DNA of 62,197 nt from Algoriphagus lacus (GTDB lineage Bacteria; Bacteroidota; Bacteroidia; Cytophagales; Cyclobacteriaceae). The notes under the pieces are model-generated. The model made no database searches and was not told the origin of the DNA. It saw only the letters and a list, made by a program, of their open reading frames with translations. A program made the position numbers and the translations under genes. The stretch lies in NCBI RefSeq assembly GCF_003583985.1, contig NZ_QXML01000015.1:1-62197 (forward strand), written 5' to 3'. Shown in pieces: positions 1-8,647 of this stretch. How positions within the stretch are numbered: the first letter of the stretch is position 1; every line of letters begins with the position of its first letter.

Positions 1-1
1 G

Positions 2-1249
2 GAAGTTACACAAGCAATTGCAAGGTTTCTTCCGTCTTACAGATTATCAAACTCCAGGATCAATCTGGTTACAACAGGATTGGGAGTGACTTTAATAAGT
101 TATTCCTTATTCTTGTTGTTTTTTTTCCTATTCGAACCATTAGTGTCAACTTATGTGCTGCTTCAGGAACTCCCTGAAAATTCTTATGCCTTAGTTGCTT
201 TTTATGTGTTTTTAAATGGAATTTTTTTATTCATCCAAAACAACCTTAGGTGGACGATGCAGAGCTTGAAGTTTGCTTACACATCCCTCATTTATACTTT
301 TTTGAATTTGATTTCAATCGGTGTGTTTCTTTTCTATTTGGATTTTGGACTTAATGGAGTATTAATCTCTGGAATAATTTCAACTTCAATTTCAATAGTA
401 ATCTCCTTTTTTTTTCAAAGAGAATATTATTCGGGGATCTTTTCACTAAAGTATGCACAACGAATTTTGAATTTTTCAATCCCTTTAATATTATCTGCTG
501 TAGCGGTTTACTTTTCTTTGTATCTAGACAGACTAATCATCAATAAGTATTTAGGATTAAAGGAATTAGCAGTATTCGGAGTGGCATTTAGATTTGCTGC
601 CTTAGTGGGTTTGGCTACTACAGGCTTTTCCAGTGCCCTTACCCCCTTGATTTATAATGACCCTTATTCCAAAACAACAAAAGAATCGATTGGTATTCTT
701 TTTAGACATTTTTCCAGAGCATCACTTATTTTTCTTTTGTTCTTGACCTTTTTTTCCAGTGAAATTCTGATTTTTCTAACTACTCCGGAATACCTCGAGG
801 CAAGAGTTTTAATTCCAGTCGTAACTTGTTCAATGATTTTTTCTTCCGTTTATGTTTTTTTTCCTGGGCTGACGCTTGCTAAAGAAACCGGAAAATTGGC
901 ACTGATAAATATCTTATCATCACTTGTAAATCTTGGTCTTTGTCTTCTGCTCATTGGGAGGTTTGGAGTAATAGGAGTTGCCTTTTCGACCTTGATAAGT
1001 TCTCTTTTTGGTTTAGTGGTCAATATAGTTTACAGTAATAAGTATTATTATCAATCTGTTATTTCTTTAGTAAAGGATAAATTTATTCTAATCATAGGAA
1101 TTGTACTTTGTGCAACTATCCTCTATGATGACTTTATTTTTGTAAATTCTATTCAGTTGGATAGTCTATTGGCTAAATGCTTAATATTTTCTATATTTTT
1201 AATTATTTACATTATTCAATTGAGAAAAGGAAGCTTGTATTCCAATTGA
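2..1249 (+). CDS. Wzx-type polysaccharide flippase (5' truncated by window edge)
   Basis: This is an integral membrane protein of the oligosaccharide flippase (Wzx/MOP) family, which moves undecaprenyl-diphosphate-linked repeat units across the inner membrane. The frame is open to base 2 with no stop, and the residues before the first possible start (TTG at 80) read like flippase sequence (QAIARFLPSY). The gene therefore begins outside the window and the TTG is not its start. The visible 415 residues hold about eleven or twelve hydrophobic helices with short charged loops, as in the C-terminal three quarters of the family. It lies 16 bases ahead of a glycosyltransferase and opens the visible operon. 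Family placement rests on topology, a motif-like stretch (SLYLDRLIINKYLGLKELAVFG) and context. Confidence 0.85.
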   Translation, partial: EVTQAIARFLPSYRLSNSRINLVTTGLGVTLISYSLFLLFFFLFEPLVSTYVLLQELPENSYALVAFYVFLNGIFLFIQNNLRWTMQSLKFAYTSLIYTFLNLISIGVFLFYLDFGLNGVLISGIISTSISIVISFFFQREYYSGIFSLKYAQRILNFSIPLILSAVAVYFSLYLDRLIINKYLGLKELAVFGVAFRFAALVGLATTGFSSALTPLIYNDPYSKTTKESIGILFRHFSRASLIFLLFLTFFSSEILIFLTTPEYLEARVLIPVVTCSMIFSSVYVFFPGLTLAKETGKLALINILSSLVNLGLCLLLIGRFGVIGVAFSTLISSLFGLVVNIVYSNKYYYQSVISLVKDKFILIIGIVLCATILYDDFIFVNSIQLDSLLAKCLIFSIFLIIYIIQLRKGSLYSN

Positions 1250-1265
1250 TTTTCCTTTCGATTAG

Positions 1266-2342
1266 ATGAAAATAGCTTATTATCTAGTACATGACCTAAC
1301 CCGTAATGATGGGGTAGTCAAAAAGATAAAATCCCAAATTTCGGAATGGGAAAATCTCGGTGTTGAAGTCAAGGTTTTTGCTATTTCCGGTTTCTGTGAA
1401 AATTCGATTATCGATGCAAATATTTATGGGTTCTCAGGTTTTATATCTTCTCGAGTTCGTCCAAATAAAAATCTGTTAAACGATATTGATGAGTTTAATC
1501 CTGATTTGGTTTATCTCCGATACGATACAGTTACGGCAAATATTCTCTTTTTGGCTAAAAAGTATAAGCTCATTTGTGAACTCAACACCATTGACCGGGA
1601 TGAAGCAAAGCTTTTTTTCAAGAGTAATGTAAATCTAAAATCCACCTTTAGACTCTTGGCTTTCTACTTGCTCAGAAATAGATTTTTTCATCAAATGTCG
1701 GGGTTAGTTTCTGTTACACATGAGATTTTGAACCATAATTCGATCCGAAAGTATCAGATTCCTCAGGTTTGTGTTCCAAATTCGATCCAAACCTCTCAAT
1801 ATCCTACCTTAAAGTCACCAGATCCTAGCCAAAGTCGGATTGGACTGTTTTTTATGGGGACTCCCGACCAACCTTGGCAAGGCTTTGATATTTTGGAACA
1901 ATTAGCACAAGACCTTCCTGAATTTGACTTTCATGTGGTTGGACTTTTAAAGCCTTCTTATTCTAATGTTTATTATCATGGTTTTCTTTCTGCTGAAAAG
2001 TATTTGCCTATCATGATGAAATGTCATGTATGTATTGGCACATTAGCGCTTTTCAGGAAAAATATGGAGGAGGCTTGTCCTTTGAAAATCAGGGAATATA
2101 TAGCAAATGGATTTCCCATAATTATAGGGTATAAGGAAGCAATGTTTGAAGATCACAGTCATTTGCCTGAATGGGCTCTTGAAATTGACCCAAGAAATCC
2201 CAACCTTGTTTCAATACGGGAGTTTTGCGTTCGAGTGAAAGATAGAATTGTCTCCAATGCAGAAGCTTTTCCGTTAGTTGATTCCTCAATATTGGAAAAA
2301 AGGAGAGTAGACTTTTTTGATTCCATCCTTTCCCAGGAATGA
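1266..2342 (+). CDS. GT4-like glycosyltransferase
   Basis: This is a predicted cytoplasmic GT-B glycosyltransferase, probably adding one sugar to the lipid-linked repeat unit. The N-terminus (MKIAYYLVHDLTRNDGVVKK) matches the opening strand and acceptor-side loop of GT4 enzymes. The C-terminal half (about residues 195-350) has the second Rossmann domain with FFMGTPDQPWQGFDIL, HVVGLLKPS and an acidic KIREYIANGFPII segment where the donor-binding E-x7-E region normally lies. Length (358 residues) is normal. ATG start; the end overlaps the next gene by 4 bases, indicating translational coupling. Donor and acceptor sugars cannot be read from sequence. Confidence 0.85.
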   Translation: MKIAYYLVHDLTRNDGVVKKIKSQISEWENLGVEVKVFAISGFCENSIIDANIYGFSGFISSRVRPNKNLLNDIDEFNPDLVYLRYDTVTANILFLAKKYKLICELNTIDRDEAKLFFKSNVNLKSTFRLLAFYLLRNRFFHQMSGLVSVTHEILNHNSIRKYQIPQVCVPNSIQTSQYPTLKSPDPSQSRIGLFFMGTPDQPWQGFDILEQLAQDLPEFDFHVVGLLKPSYSNVYYHGFLSAEKYLPIMMKCHVCIGTLALFRKNMEEACPLKIREYIANGFPIIIGYKEAMFEDHSHLPEWALEIDPRNPNLVSIREFCVRVKDRIVSNAEAFPLVDSSILEKRRVDFFDSILSQE

Positions 2343-3418
2343 AAATCCATCTGATAGTTACTCAACTCGAACCTGCAGGTGCTCAAAAAGTGGCAATCGA
2401 TCTGGCTAACGGACTTGCCCAGCGCGGACACGAGGTGATGGTTGTGTTTTTTTTTGAAAAAGTACCGGTTACTTATAGGCTTGAACCTAACGTTTCAATT
2501 AAAATCCTTCTGGATTCCGGAAAACCATTGAATAAAATCTTTAACACATATTTTAAACTTAAGGAATATTGGAAAACGTCTCCTCCGGATGTATGCTTGG
2601 CCTTTACGCATTACGCTAACATCTACGCTGCGATTTGCGGAAAAAGTCTGGGAATCCCTGTCATTGTTTCCCATCATAACGAAAGGACTACTTATAACCC
2701 TGTAGTCCAAAAGGTCGATCAGTTTTTACAAAACAATGGATGGTATGCGGGAATAGTTTATGTCTCTCAAACCACCAAGAATTCTTTTCAGCCATTTTAC
2801 AAACAGCAGGCGATTGATGAAGTGATTTATAATTCGTTTGAATCAGATTTTGATATCTCCAGATTTCAGATGGATGACACAGGCCCGCTTAGAATATTGA
2901 ATGTCGGGCGACTTATGCCACAGAAAAATCAATTGTTTTTGGTTGAAAGCATTTCACCAGATATGAATGTTAAACTGAGCATAGTTGGTGAAGGGCCAGA
3001 GGAACAAAAACTTAGGGCAAAAATAAAGGAAAAGGGAATTGAAGCTCAGGTTGAGTTACTTGGCAAGAGGGATCATTCAGAGATTCTGAAAATGCTGTCC
3101 GAAACTCACTTTTTCGCAATGCCATCGCTATTTGAGGGAATGAGTATCGCGCTCTTGGAAGCGATTGTTTTGGGAGTAAACACGGTGGTTTCCGATGTGC
3201 CGGCGCAGGTAGAGGCTGTAACAATTGGTGGAGAAATTTACGGGGAAATTTTGCCTATAAACTCTTCTGATGTTTGGAAAGACTTTTTTAAAAATCAGAT
3301 TCAAAATAAACCTAAGCATTTGAAGGGATCAAAAATCCACGATAAAATGGTGACGAGGTATTTGCGGTCCAGGTTCATTGATCAGTTCGAACAAATCTTT
3401 CTTTCTTTTCAAAAGTGA
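2339..3418 (+). CDS. GT4 family glycosyltransferase
   Basis: This is a GT-B fold glycosyltransferase of family GT4. The N-terminus contains LEPAGAQKVAIDLANGLAQRGHEV, the typical glycine-rich loop and helix of GT4 enzymes acting on surface glycans. The donor-binding half has VGRLMPQKNQ (about residues 190-200), VGEGPEEQKL and the E-x7-E-type motif EGMSIALLEA near residue 266. The 359-residue length is normal for the family. It overlaps both neighbours by 4 bases (ATGA upstream, GTGA downstream) and so is embedded in a coupled operon. It is likely an inner-membrane-associated enzyme building the repeat unit. Sugar specificity is unknown. Confidence 0.92.
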   Translation: MKIHLIVTQLEPAGAQKVAIDLANGLAQRGHEVMVVFFFEKVPVTYRLEPNVSIKILLDSGKPLNKIFNTYFKLKEYWKTSPPDVCLAFTHYANIYAAICGKSLGIPVIVSHHNERTTYNPVVQKVDQFLQNNGWYAGIVYVSQTTKNSFQPFYKQQAIDEVIYNSFESDFDISRFQMDDTGPLRILNVGRLMPQKNQLFLVESISPDMNVKLSIVGEGPEEQKLRAKIKEKGIEAQVELLGKRDHSEILKMLSETHFFAMPSLFEGMSIALLEAIVLGVNTVVSDVPAQVEAVTIGGEIYGEILPINSSDVWKDFFKNQIQNKPKHLKGSKIHDKMVTRYLRSRFIDQFEQIFLSFQK

Positions 3419-4548
3419 ATTTTAGGATTTCTCTTTTACCCCATCAAATCCTGTATCTCAATATCCTGGTATTGGGATTTTTAAGTTTTTTAGGACTTAA
3501 TCTTTTCAATCCTTCCATTTTATTTGAAGCGCTCCTTTTCGTCACCTTCTTCATTTATTTATCCACTATCCAAAAAGATGTCCTTTGGATTCCCATAGTT
3601 TCTCTCACTTATGTGACTTTAAGTTTGATCTATGCGGTAATCATCGAAAAGAATCATATTCTTGATTTTTTCCTGATTTTCAAGTCCTTCGTTTACTTGG
3701 TTATCATTAGCCAATTTGTCGGAAAAAACTCCCTTACTCCCGAGTATGTCAGGAAGATTTATTTGGTGGTTTTGGGATTGTTTTTTCTAAAATATCTTTT
3801 CCTCGTACTGCAGGGTACAGCAAGGCAAAGCATTCGGGTTTTTGACGAAAGCAATTTCGAATTGATGATGCTTTCTTGCCTTTTTTTGCTTGATTATCGA
3901 AATCGGAGGGAGCTTAATTATCTGGAAATTATGCTTTTGTTGATTACTTTTTTTCTTTCCGGGTCACGCTCAGGGTTAGTCATTATAGTGTTTCTAATTG
4001 GAGCATTATTTTTAAAGAACCTCAACAAGAGAAATTTTTTCATTCTGTTGCTTTTTGCACCTATTGGGATAGGGATGATTTATTTCATATTTCTGACTAG
4101 GTCTGAGGGAGACACACTTGAAAGTATAGACCGCTATATCTTTTTTATGAGTTTTCTTAAGGAGGTCAAAGACTGGACTTTTTTTGATTTTCTGGTGGGT
4201 TCAGAAAGGATAACAGCGTTGAGCCCTGAAACCTGTGGGAAACTTAACTATTATGAAAAATTATTGAGTTTCAGAAATGATGGAACCTGCTATAGTGTTA
4301 TTCTACACTCCTTTATTATTAGGGTGATATTTGACCATGGATTAATTGGATTTTCGTTTCTTTGTCTTTCAGTTTATCATTTAGTTCGGAAGTCTGGTAC
4401 AGATAGGTTCATTTCTTTTCTAATTTTAATGATTTTGATTTTGAACTCACTATCAGTTTCTGCATTCAACAGCGTGTATGCCATGCTGGGTGTTTCGTTG
4501 TTTTTGACTTCGAAAAACCCGGAAATCATCGTAAAAAATGACAAATAG
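3415..4548 (+). CDS. Wzy-like O-antigen/capsule polymerase (first of two candidates)
   Basis: This is a polytopic inner-membrane protein of about ten to eleven helices with one larger periplasmic loop (about residues 225-300), the layout of Wzy polymerases that join flipped repeat units. The motif FFLSGSRSGLVIIVFL near residue 180 is the GSRSG/SRG signature that recurs in the Wzy_C/O-antigen ligase superfamily. Start is GTG, overlapping the previous stop (GTGA). The 377-residue length fits. Its position between glycosyltransferases and close to a Wzx flippase supports polymerase over ligase. A second protein of the same superfamily is at 25556-26962, so which one polymerises and which ligates, or whether two glycans are made, is open. 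Confidence 0.8.
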   Translation: MNFRISLLPHQILYLNILVLGFLSFLGLNLFNPSILFEALLFVTFFIYLSTIQKDVLWIPIVSLTYVTLSLIYAVIIEKNHILDFFLIFKSFVYLVIISQFVGKNSLTPEYVRKIYLVVLGLFFLKYLFLVLQGTARQSIRVFDESNFELMMLSCLFLLDYRNRRELNYLEIMLLLITFFLSGSRSGLVIIVFLIGALFLKNLNKRNFFILLLFAPIGIGMIYFIFLTRSEGDTLESIDRYIFFMSFLKEVKDWTFFDFLVGSERITALSPETCGKLNYYEKLLSFRNDGTCYSVILHSFIIRVIFDHGLIGFSFLCLSVYHLVRKSGTDRFISFLILMILILNSLSVSAFNSVYAMLGVSLFLTSKNPEIIVKNDK

Positions 4549-5311
4549 GATATTAGGCGTTAGATTTGACAATTTCACAATTGATGAATTTGTCGATTTG
4601 GTTGTCAAAGAGATTGAGGCAAAGAAGAAATTTAGAATAGCGCTTTCCAATCCTGAGTTTCTATTGCAAGCCAGAAGTAATCCCCAATTGAAAAAATATT
4701 TGAATTCCATTGAGTTTAATGTTGCAGATGGAATTGGAGTAGTGCTAGCTTCAAGGCTGCTTCATCAATATCCTTTGAAAGAGCGAATCACTGGAACGGA
4801 TATGTTGCCCCGTCTCATTGAAAAAGCAAAAGAACGAGGGTTAACTTTTTATTTTTTAGGCGGAAAACCAGGAGTAGCTGAAAAAGCAAAGCAAAAGTTT
4901 CTTGAAAAATTTGGGTATCAAGGAGTAATAGGCTTACACCATGGGTATTTGGATGATAACATGGAGAGCGTGATTATCGATGAAATAAGACTTCTAAAGC
5001 CTGATATTTTGATGGTTTGCTTAGGTAACCCGAAGCAGGAAAAATGGATTCAGGATAATTTCCATCTTTTGGAAGCTCGCCTGATCTTTGGTAATGGAGG
5101 GGCCTTGGATTATTATTCCAACAATGTGAAAAGGGCTCCTTTATGGTTTCAAGAAAATGGCCTTGAATGGTTGTTTAGACTGACTCAGGATTTTTCTTGG
5201 GCGAGGATAAAGAGGCAATCCAAACTGCTGAAATTTCCTTTTCTTATTTTATTTGATTTTGTGAAGCAGGGATTGAAAAAGGAAAAAATCTCTAATGAAG
5301 TACTTCATTAG
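4538..5311 (+). CDS. WecG/TagA/CpsF family glycosyltransferase (GT26)
   Basis: This is a GT26 glycosyltransferase of the family that transfers N-acetylmannosaminuronic acid (WecG), N-acetylmannosamine (TagA) or related sugars onto a prenyl-linked acceptor, usually as the second sugar. Hallmarks are NPEFLLQARSNPQLKKYL, the VADGIGVVLASRL segment with its conserved aspartate, RITGTDMLPRLIE, YFLGGKPGVAEKA and LGNPKQEKWI. At 257 residues it is normal length and soluble, probably peripheral to the membrane. ATG start; it overlaps the upstream gene by 11 bases and the downstream wzi-like gene by 17. The two sugar dehydrogenases downstream make a uronic acid donor plausible. Confidence 0.93.
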   Translation: MTNRILGVRFDNFTIDEFVDLVVKEIEAKKKFRIALSNPEFLLQARSNPQLKKYLNSIEFNVADGIGVVLASRLLHQYPLKERITGTDMLPRLIEKAKERGLTFYFLGGKPGVAEKAKQKFLEKFGYQGVIGLHHGYLDDNMESVIIDEIRLLKPDILMVCLGNPKQEKWIQDNFHLLEARLIFGNGGALDYYSNNVKRAPLWFQENGLEWLFRLTQDFSWARIKRQSKLLKFPFLILFDFVKQGLKKEKISNEVLH

Positions 5312-6950
5312 TCTTATTTTATTATTGTTTTCCCTCCAAGTTTTTTCTCAAAGCAACCAGCCAGGGTTTCAGATTTTGGAGGAGGTTCAAAGGAGGAATT
5401 ATTCGGCTCAGGATACAAATCAGAGATTTGGTGGATTTGTCCTCAGGATGCCTTATCTATCCAATCTTCCGGAATCGCCAAACAAAAAGGTTTCACTACA
5501 GGCTTTGCCTTTGATTAGTGCTACTCAGTATAGTGGAAAAAGACCTTACAGCTGGGGAGATGGACCAATGATACCTTCAGTAGGATGGCAGCAATATTTA
5601 TCAACAGGATTTTATTTCAAGGCTTCCATTTTACATATAAGGTTTCAACCCGAATACGTAGTTGCGGAAAATCGGCCCTATGAAGGTTTTTCTGAACTTT
5701 TTCACCCCTCTGTTATCAAAGACAGATACCATTATTGGAATTATGATGATTCACCCGAAAGATATGCTTCAAGTACATTTCAGGATTTTTGGTGGGGACA
5801 AAGCAGCGTAACTTTAAGGTATGGTTCTTTCGAAACAGGATTGTCCACCCGGTCAATCTGGTGGGGACCTGGTCAATGGGCTTCCATGACTTTTTCAGAT
5901 AACGCGCGAAGTTTTCCTCATTTAACTTTGAACACTGTAAAGCCGGCAAAAACTTTTTTGGGTAATTTTGAGGGACAATTACTGGTAGGTAGACTTGAAA
6001 ATTCAGGCCTGGGAGCATCCCAAAATGAGCAACTCAACGAGCAGTATTTTTCCTATTTCTCGGGAGACTGGAGGTATCTGAATGCTTTGATGGTATCCTA
6101 TAATCCAAAATGGATATCAAATGCTACAATTGGTTTCTCCCGAACTTTTCAACAGTTCAGCGAAGATCAAAGCAAAGATTTTGGCGGCTATTTTCCGATT
6201 TTTGAACCATTTCAAAAAGAGAAACTCTTTGAAAACAATAATTCAGTTATCTACGATGGGGAAGCCCAGGATCAACAGGCCACTTTTTTCTTCAGGTATG
6301 CAGTCCCCAAAGCCCAAGCTGAGATCTACGCTGAATATGGACGAAGAGACCATGCCTACAATTGGCGTGATGCCGTTTTAAGTCCTGAGCATTCCAGAGG
6401 CTACCTGTTTGGTTTTATCAAGCTTGTTGATTTGCCTCAGAGCAGCAGTGGAAAGAAAATTCAAATTCGAGGTGAGGTGATTCATCAACAAGAGCCTGTC
6501 AATCGATACGTAAGGTATATGGGACTGGGGGGAGATTCATCTTGGCAGCTCCATTATCAAGTCAGAAGCTATGGAAATTATGGTCAAGCACTAGGCACAG
6601 GTATTGGAACAGGATCGAATATCCAAATTCTTGAAGTTGCAGTGGTGGAAGGGTGGAATAAATTGGGGCTGGTCTTTCATCGGTTAGAGAATCACATGGA
6701 TTTTTATAACCGTGCTTTTGTGAGCCATGGGGTGACTAATCCTTGGTTGGATTATACTGTTGGAGCATTGGTTAACCACGATTTCGGGAACCTGAAATTA
6801 ACCTCCGAATTAAAATTTGTTCATGGCCGAAATTATCAATGGAAAGGTAACCTACCTGAAAATCTTGAAAATGGTACTGTTCAAAATATAAACTCATTCC
6901 ATGGTAAAGTAAGTTTGATTTACTTTTTAAAGAAGGATAACAAGAATTGA
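5295..6950 (+). CDS. Wzi-like capsule assembly outer-membrane protein
   Basis: This is an outer-membrane beta-barrel of the capsule-assembly Wzi family, which anchors capsule at the cell surface (a lectin-like role in E. coli Wzi). A clear Sec signal peptide (MKYFISLILLLFSLQVFSQS) is followed by alternating amphipathic strands rich in aromatic residues. Family-like segments include WWGQSSVTLRYGSFETGLSTR, SIWWGPGQWASMTFSDNA and GRLENSGL around residues 165-240. Its 551 residues are close to typical. The start overlaps the GT26 gene by 17 bases. Found here amid Wzx, Wzy, Wza and Wzc genes, it argues that the polymer is at least partly a cell-attached capsule. Confidence 0.88.
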   Translation: MKYFISLILLLFSLQVFSQSNQPGFQILEEVQRRNYSAQDTNQRFGGFVLRMPYLSNLPESPNKKVSLQALPLISATQYSGKRPYSWGDGPMIPSVGWQQYLSTGFYFKASILHIRFQPEYVVAENRPYEGFSELFHPSVIKDRYHYWNYDDSPERYASSTFQDFWWGQSSVTLRYGSFETGLSTRSIWWGPGQWASMTFSDNARSFPHLTLNTVKPAKTFLGNFEGQLLVGRLENSGLGASQNEQLNEQYFSYFSGDWRYLNALMVSYNPKWISNATIGFSRTFQQFSEDQSKDFGGYFPIFEPFQKEKLFENNNSVIYDGEAQDQQATFFFRYAVPKAQAEIYAEYGRRDHAYNWRDAVLSPEHSRGYLFGFIKLVDLPQSSSGKKIQIRGEVIHQQEPVNRYVRYMGLGGDSSWQLHYQVRSYGNYGQALGTGIGTGSNIQILEVAVVEGWNKLGLVFHRLENHMDFYNRAFVSHGVTNPWLDYTVGALVNHDFGNLKLTSELKFVHGRNYQWKGNLPENLENGTVQNINSFHGKVSLIYFLKKDNKN

Positions 6951-6968
6951 AAACCAAAAATCATTAGT

Positions 6969-8363
6969 ATGAAAGTTACAAAAATCTGTTGCATAGGTGC
7001 TGGATATGTAGGTGGACCTACTATGTCTGTGATCGCTCAAAAATGCCCGGATATTAAAGTTACCGTTGTAGATATAAATCAAACCAGAATTGATGCATGG
7101 AATGACCCTGATCTGAGTAATCTTCCTGTATATGAACCAGGTCTGGATAAGGTAGTAGCTGAGGCAAGAGGAAGAAACCTGTTTTTTTCGACGGATGTGA
7201 TCAAAGCGATTGAGGAATCTGAAATGATTTTTATTTCAGTGAACACTCCCACAAAAACATATGGTGAAGGCAAAGGGATGGCGGCTGACTTGAAGTGGGT
7301 GGAATTATGTGCCAGACAGATTGCAACAGCATCAAAAGAAGACAAGATTGTGGTTGAAAAATCAACCCTTCCTGTGAGGACAGCCCAAGCAGTGAAGGAT
7401 ATTCTGGTAAACACTGGGAATGGTTTGAAATTTCAAATTCTTTCCAATCCTGAATTCCTCGCAGAAGGTACTGCAATTGAGGATTTGGAATCTCCTGACA
7501 GAGTGTTGATTGGGGGAGATGATACTCCAGAAGGGAAAATTGCAATTCAGGCATTGGTCGATATATATGCACGTTGGGTGCCTAAAGACCGGATTCTTAC
7601 TACAAATGTTTGGTCTTCAGAACTTTCTAAGCTTACTGCAAATGCATTCTTGGCCCAGAGGGTATCTTCTATTAACGCTTTGTCAGAGCTATGTGAGGTG
7701 ACTGGAGCTGACGTTTCTGAGGTGGCAAAGGCAATAGGAACTGACAGCCGAATTGGATCCAAATTTTTGAAAGCTTCAGTAGGTTTTGGAGGCTCTTGTT
7801 TCCAAAAGGATATTTTGAATATGGTTTATATCTGCAGAAGTTACCAGCTTAATGAGGTGGCCGATTATTGGGAGCAAGTAATAAAAATGAATGATCATCA
7901 AAAGGCCAGGTTCGCAAAGAAGATTATCAAGTCACTTTACAATACGGTCAGTGGGAAAAAAATAACATTTTTGGGTTGGGCATTTAAAAAAGACACGAAT
8001 GATACCCGCGAATCTGCAGCAATCTACGTGGCGGATCATTTATTGAGTGAGCAGGCAAAAATTTGCGTGTATGATCCAAAAGTAAACCAGGAAAAAGTCT
8101 ATGCAGATTTGGAGTATCTGAATACCAGATCCTCAGACGAGAATAGGCGCCATGTTAAGGTTATGAACGATCCATATGAGGCCTGTAAAGACTCACATGC
8201 GATAGCCATTCTTACAGAGTGGGATGAATTCAAAACTTATGATTGGGAAAAGATTTATCAAAACATGTTAAAGCCTGCTACACTTTTCGACGGCAGAAAT
8301 ATTCTTTCGAAAGAAGAAATGACAAAAATCGGTTTCAGGTTCTATGCCATTGGTAAGCCATAA
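6969..8363 (+). CDS. ugd: UDP-glucose 6-dehydrogenase, animal-like type
   Basis: This enzyme makes UDP-glucuronate from UDP-glucose with two NAD+. The N-terminal Rossmann motif GAGYVGGPTMSVIAQKCP and VVDIN, the FISVNTPTK segment, NPEFLAEGTAI and the catalytic-cysteine motif GFGGSCFQKD (Cys277) are all present. The C-terminal domain has GWAFKKDTNDTRESAAIYVA. The GxGYVGGPT motif and 464-residue length match the longer, eukaryote-like UGDH branch rather than the short bacterial Ugd. It lies 18 bases after wzi. UDP-GlcA would feed uronic acid residues, which an amidotransferase later in the locus could amidate (inference). A repeat-containing gap of 284 bases follows. Confidence 0.95.
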   Translation: MKVTKICCIGAGYVGGPTMSVIAQKCPDIKVTVVDINQTRIDAWNDPDLSNLPVYEPGLDKVVAEARGRNLFFSTDVIKAIEESEMIFISVNTPTKTYGEGKGMAADLKWVELCARQIATASKEDKIVVEKSTLPVRTAQAVKDILVNTGNGLKFQILSNPEFLAEGTAIEDLESPDRVLIGGDDTPEGKIAIQALVDIYARWVPKDRILTTNVWSSELSKLTANAFLAQRVSSINALSELCEVTGADVSEVAKAIGTDSRIGSKFLKASVGFGGSCFQKDILNMVYICRSYQLNEVADYWEQVIKMNDHQKARFAKKIIKSLYNTVSGKKITFLGWAFKKDTNDTRESAAIYVADHLLSEQAKICVYDPKVNQEKVYADLEYLNTRSSDENRRHVKVMNDPYEACKDSHAIAILTEWDEFKTYDWEKIYQNMLKPATLFDGRNILSKEEMTKIGFRFYAIGKP

Positions 8364-8462
8364 TGGAAGGCATCATCTCTGAATTGAATATTTCTTTTTG
8401 ATTGGGAGTCATTCCAGAGTTTACAAACACACTTCAAAAAATATAAGCGGCAAATTATCTAC

Positions 8463-8491
8463 TGGAATGAGTAACTTTGGTACTCATTCCA
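8463..8491. repeat. Perfect 11-base inverted repeat (hairpin)
   Basis: The arms tggaatgagta (8463-8473) and tactcattcca (8481-8491) are perfect reverse complements around a 7-base loop. No T-run follows, so it is not a standard terminator. The gagta/tactc core resembles the hairpin heads at about 46775-46791 and 56057-56081 that precede the same downstream core motif, so it is probably a diverged member of that repeat family. Confidence 0.75.
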
Positions 8492-8583
8492 AGTGTTCCA
8501 ATCTTGCCTTTAATCTTCCTTGATTTATCAAAAGGAGACAGAAAAAGCAAGTTCCGGATAGTCTCTCTACTAGGTCTGTTTGT

Positions 8584-8602
8584 GACCGAAAGGGCGAAGC
8601 TT
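8584..8602 (+). repeat. Interspersed repeat core, copy 1
   Basis: The 19-base sequence gaccgaaagggcgaagctt occurs here and identically at 46812-46830, with a three-mismatch copy at 56099-56117. All three lie in intergenic gaps and follow a small gagta/tactc hairpin, although the spacing here is longer (about 90 bases) than in the other two. Confidence 0.85.
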
Positions 8603-8647
8603 TAAATAAGTACAGAACACAACATAAAACTTTTACCATAAATCGTC

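Larger units (their letters stand above)
8364..8647 (+). other. Intergenic gap between the two dehydrogenase genes, with repeat elements
   Basis: No plausible gene is seen in these 284 bases. They contain a strong hairpin (8463-8491) and the 19-base core of an interspersed repeat (8584-8602), listed separately. A TAACTTTG match to the Bacteroidota -7 element (TAnnTTTG) lies at 8472-8479 inside the hairpin, but I find no TTG/TTTG partner at the right distance upstream, so I do not call it a promoter. Confidence 0.6.

Noticed and set aside
80..82. TTG as start of the first flippase gene
   Set aside because: The frame is open to the window edge, and the codons before 80 read as flippase sequence (QAIARFLPSY), so the gene starts outside the window.
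8472..8479. TAACTTTG as a promoter of the TviB-type gene
   Set aside because: It matches the -7 consensus but lies inside the loop and arms of a hairpin and has no -33 partner.
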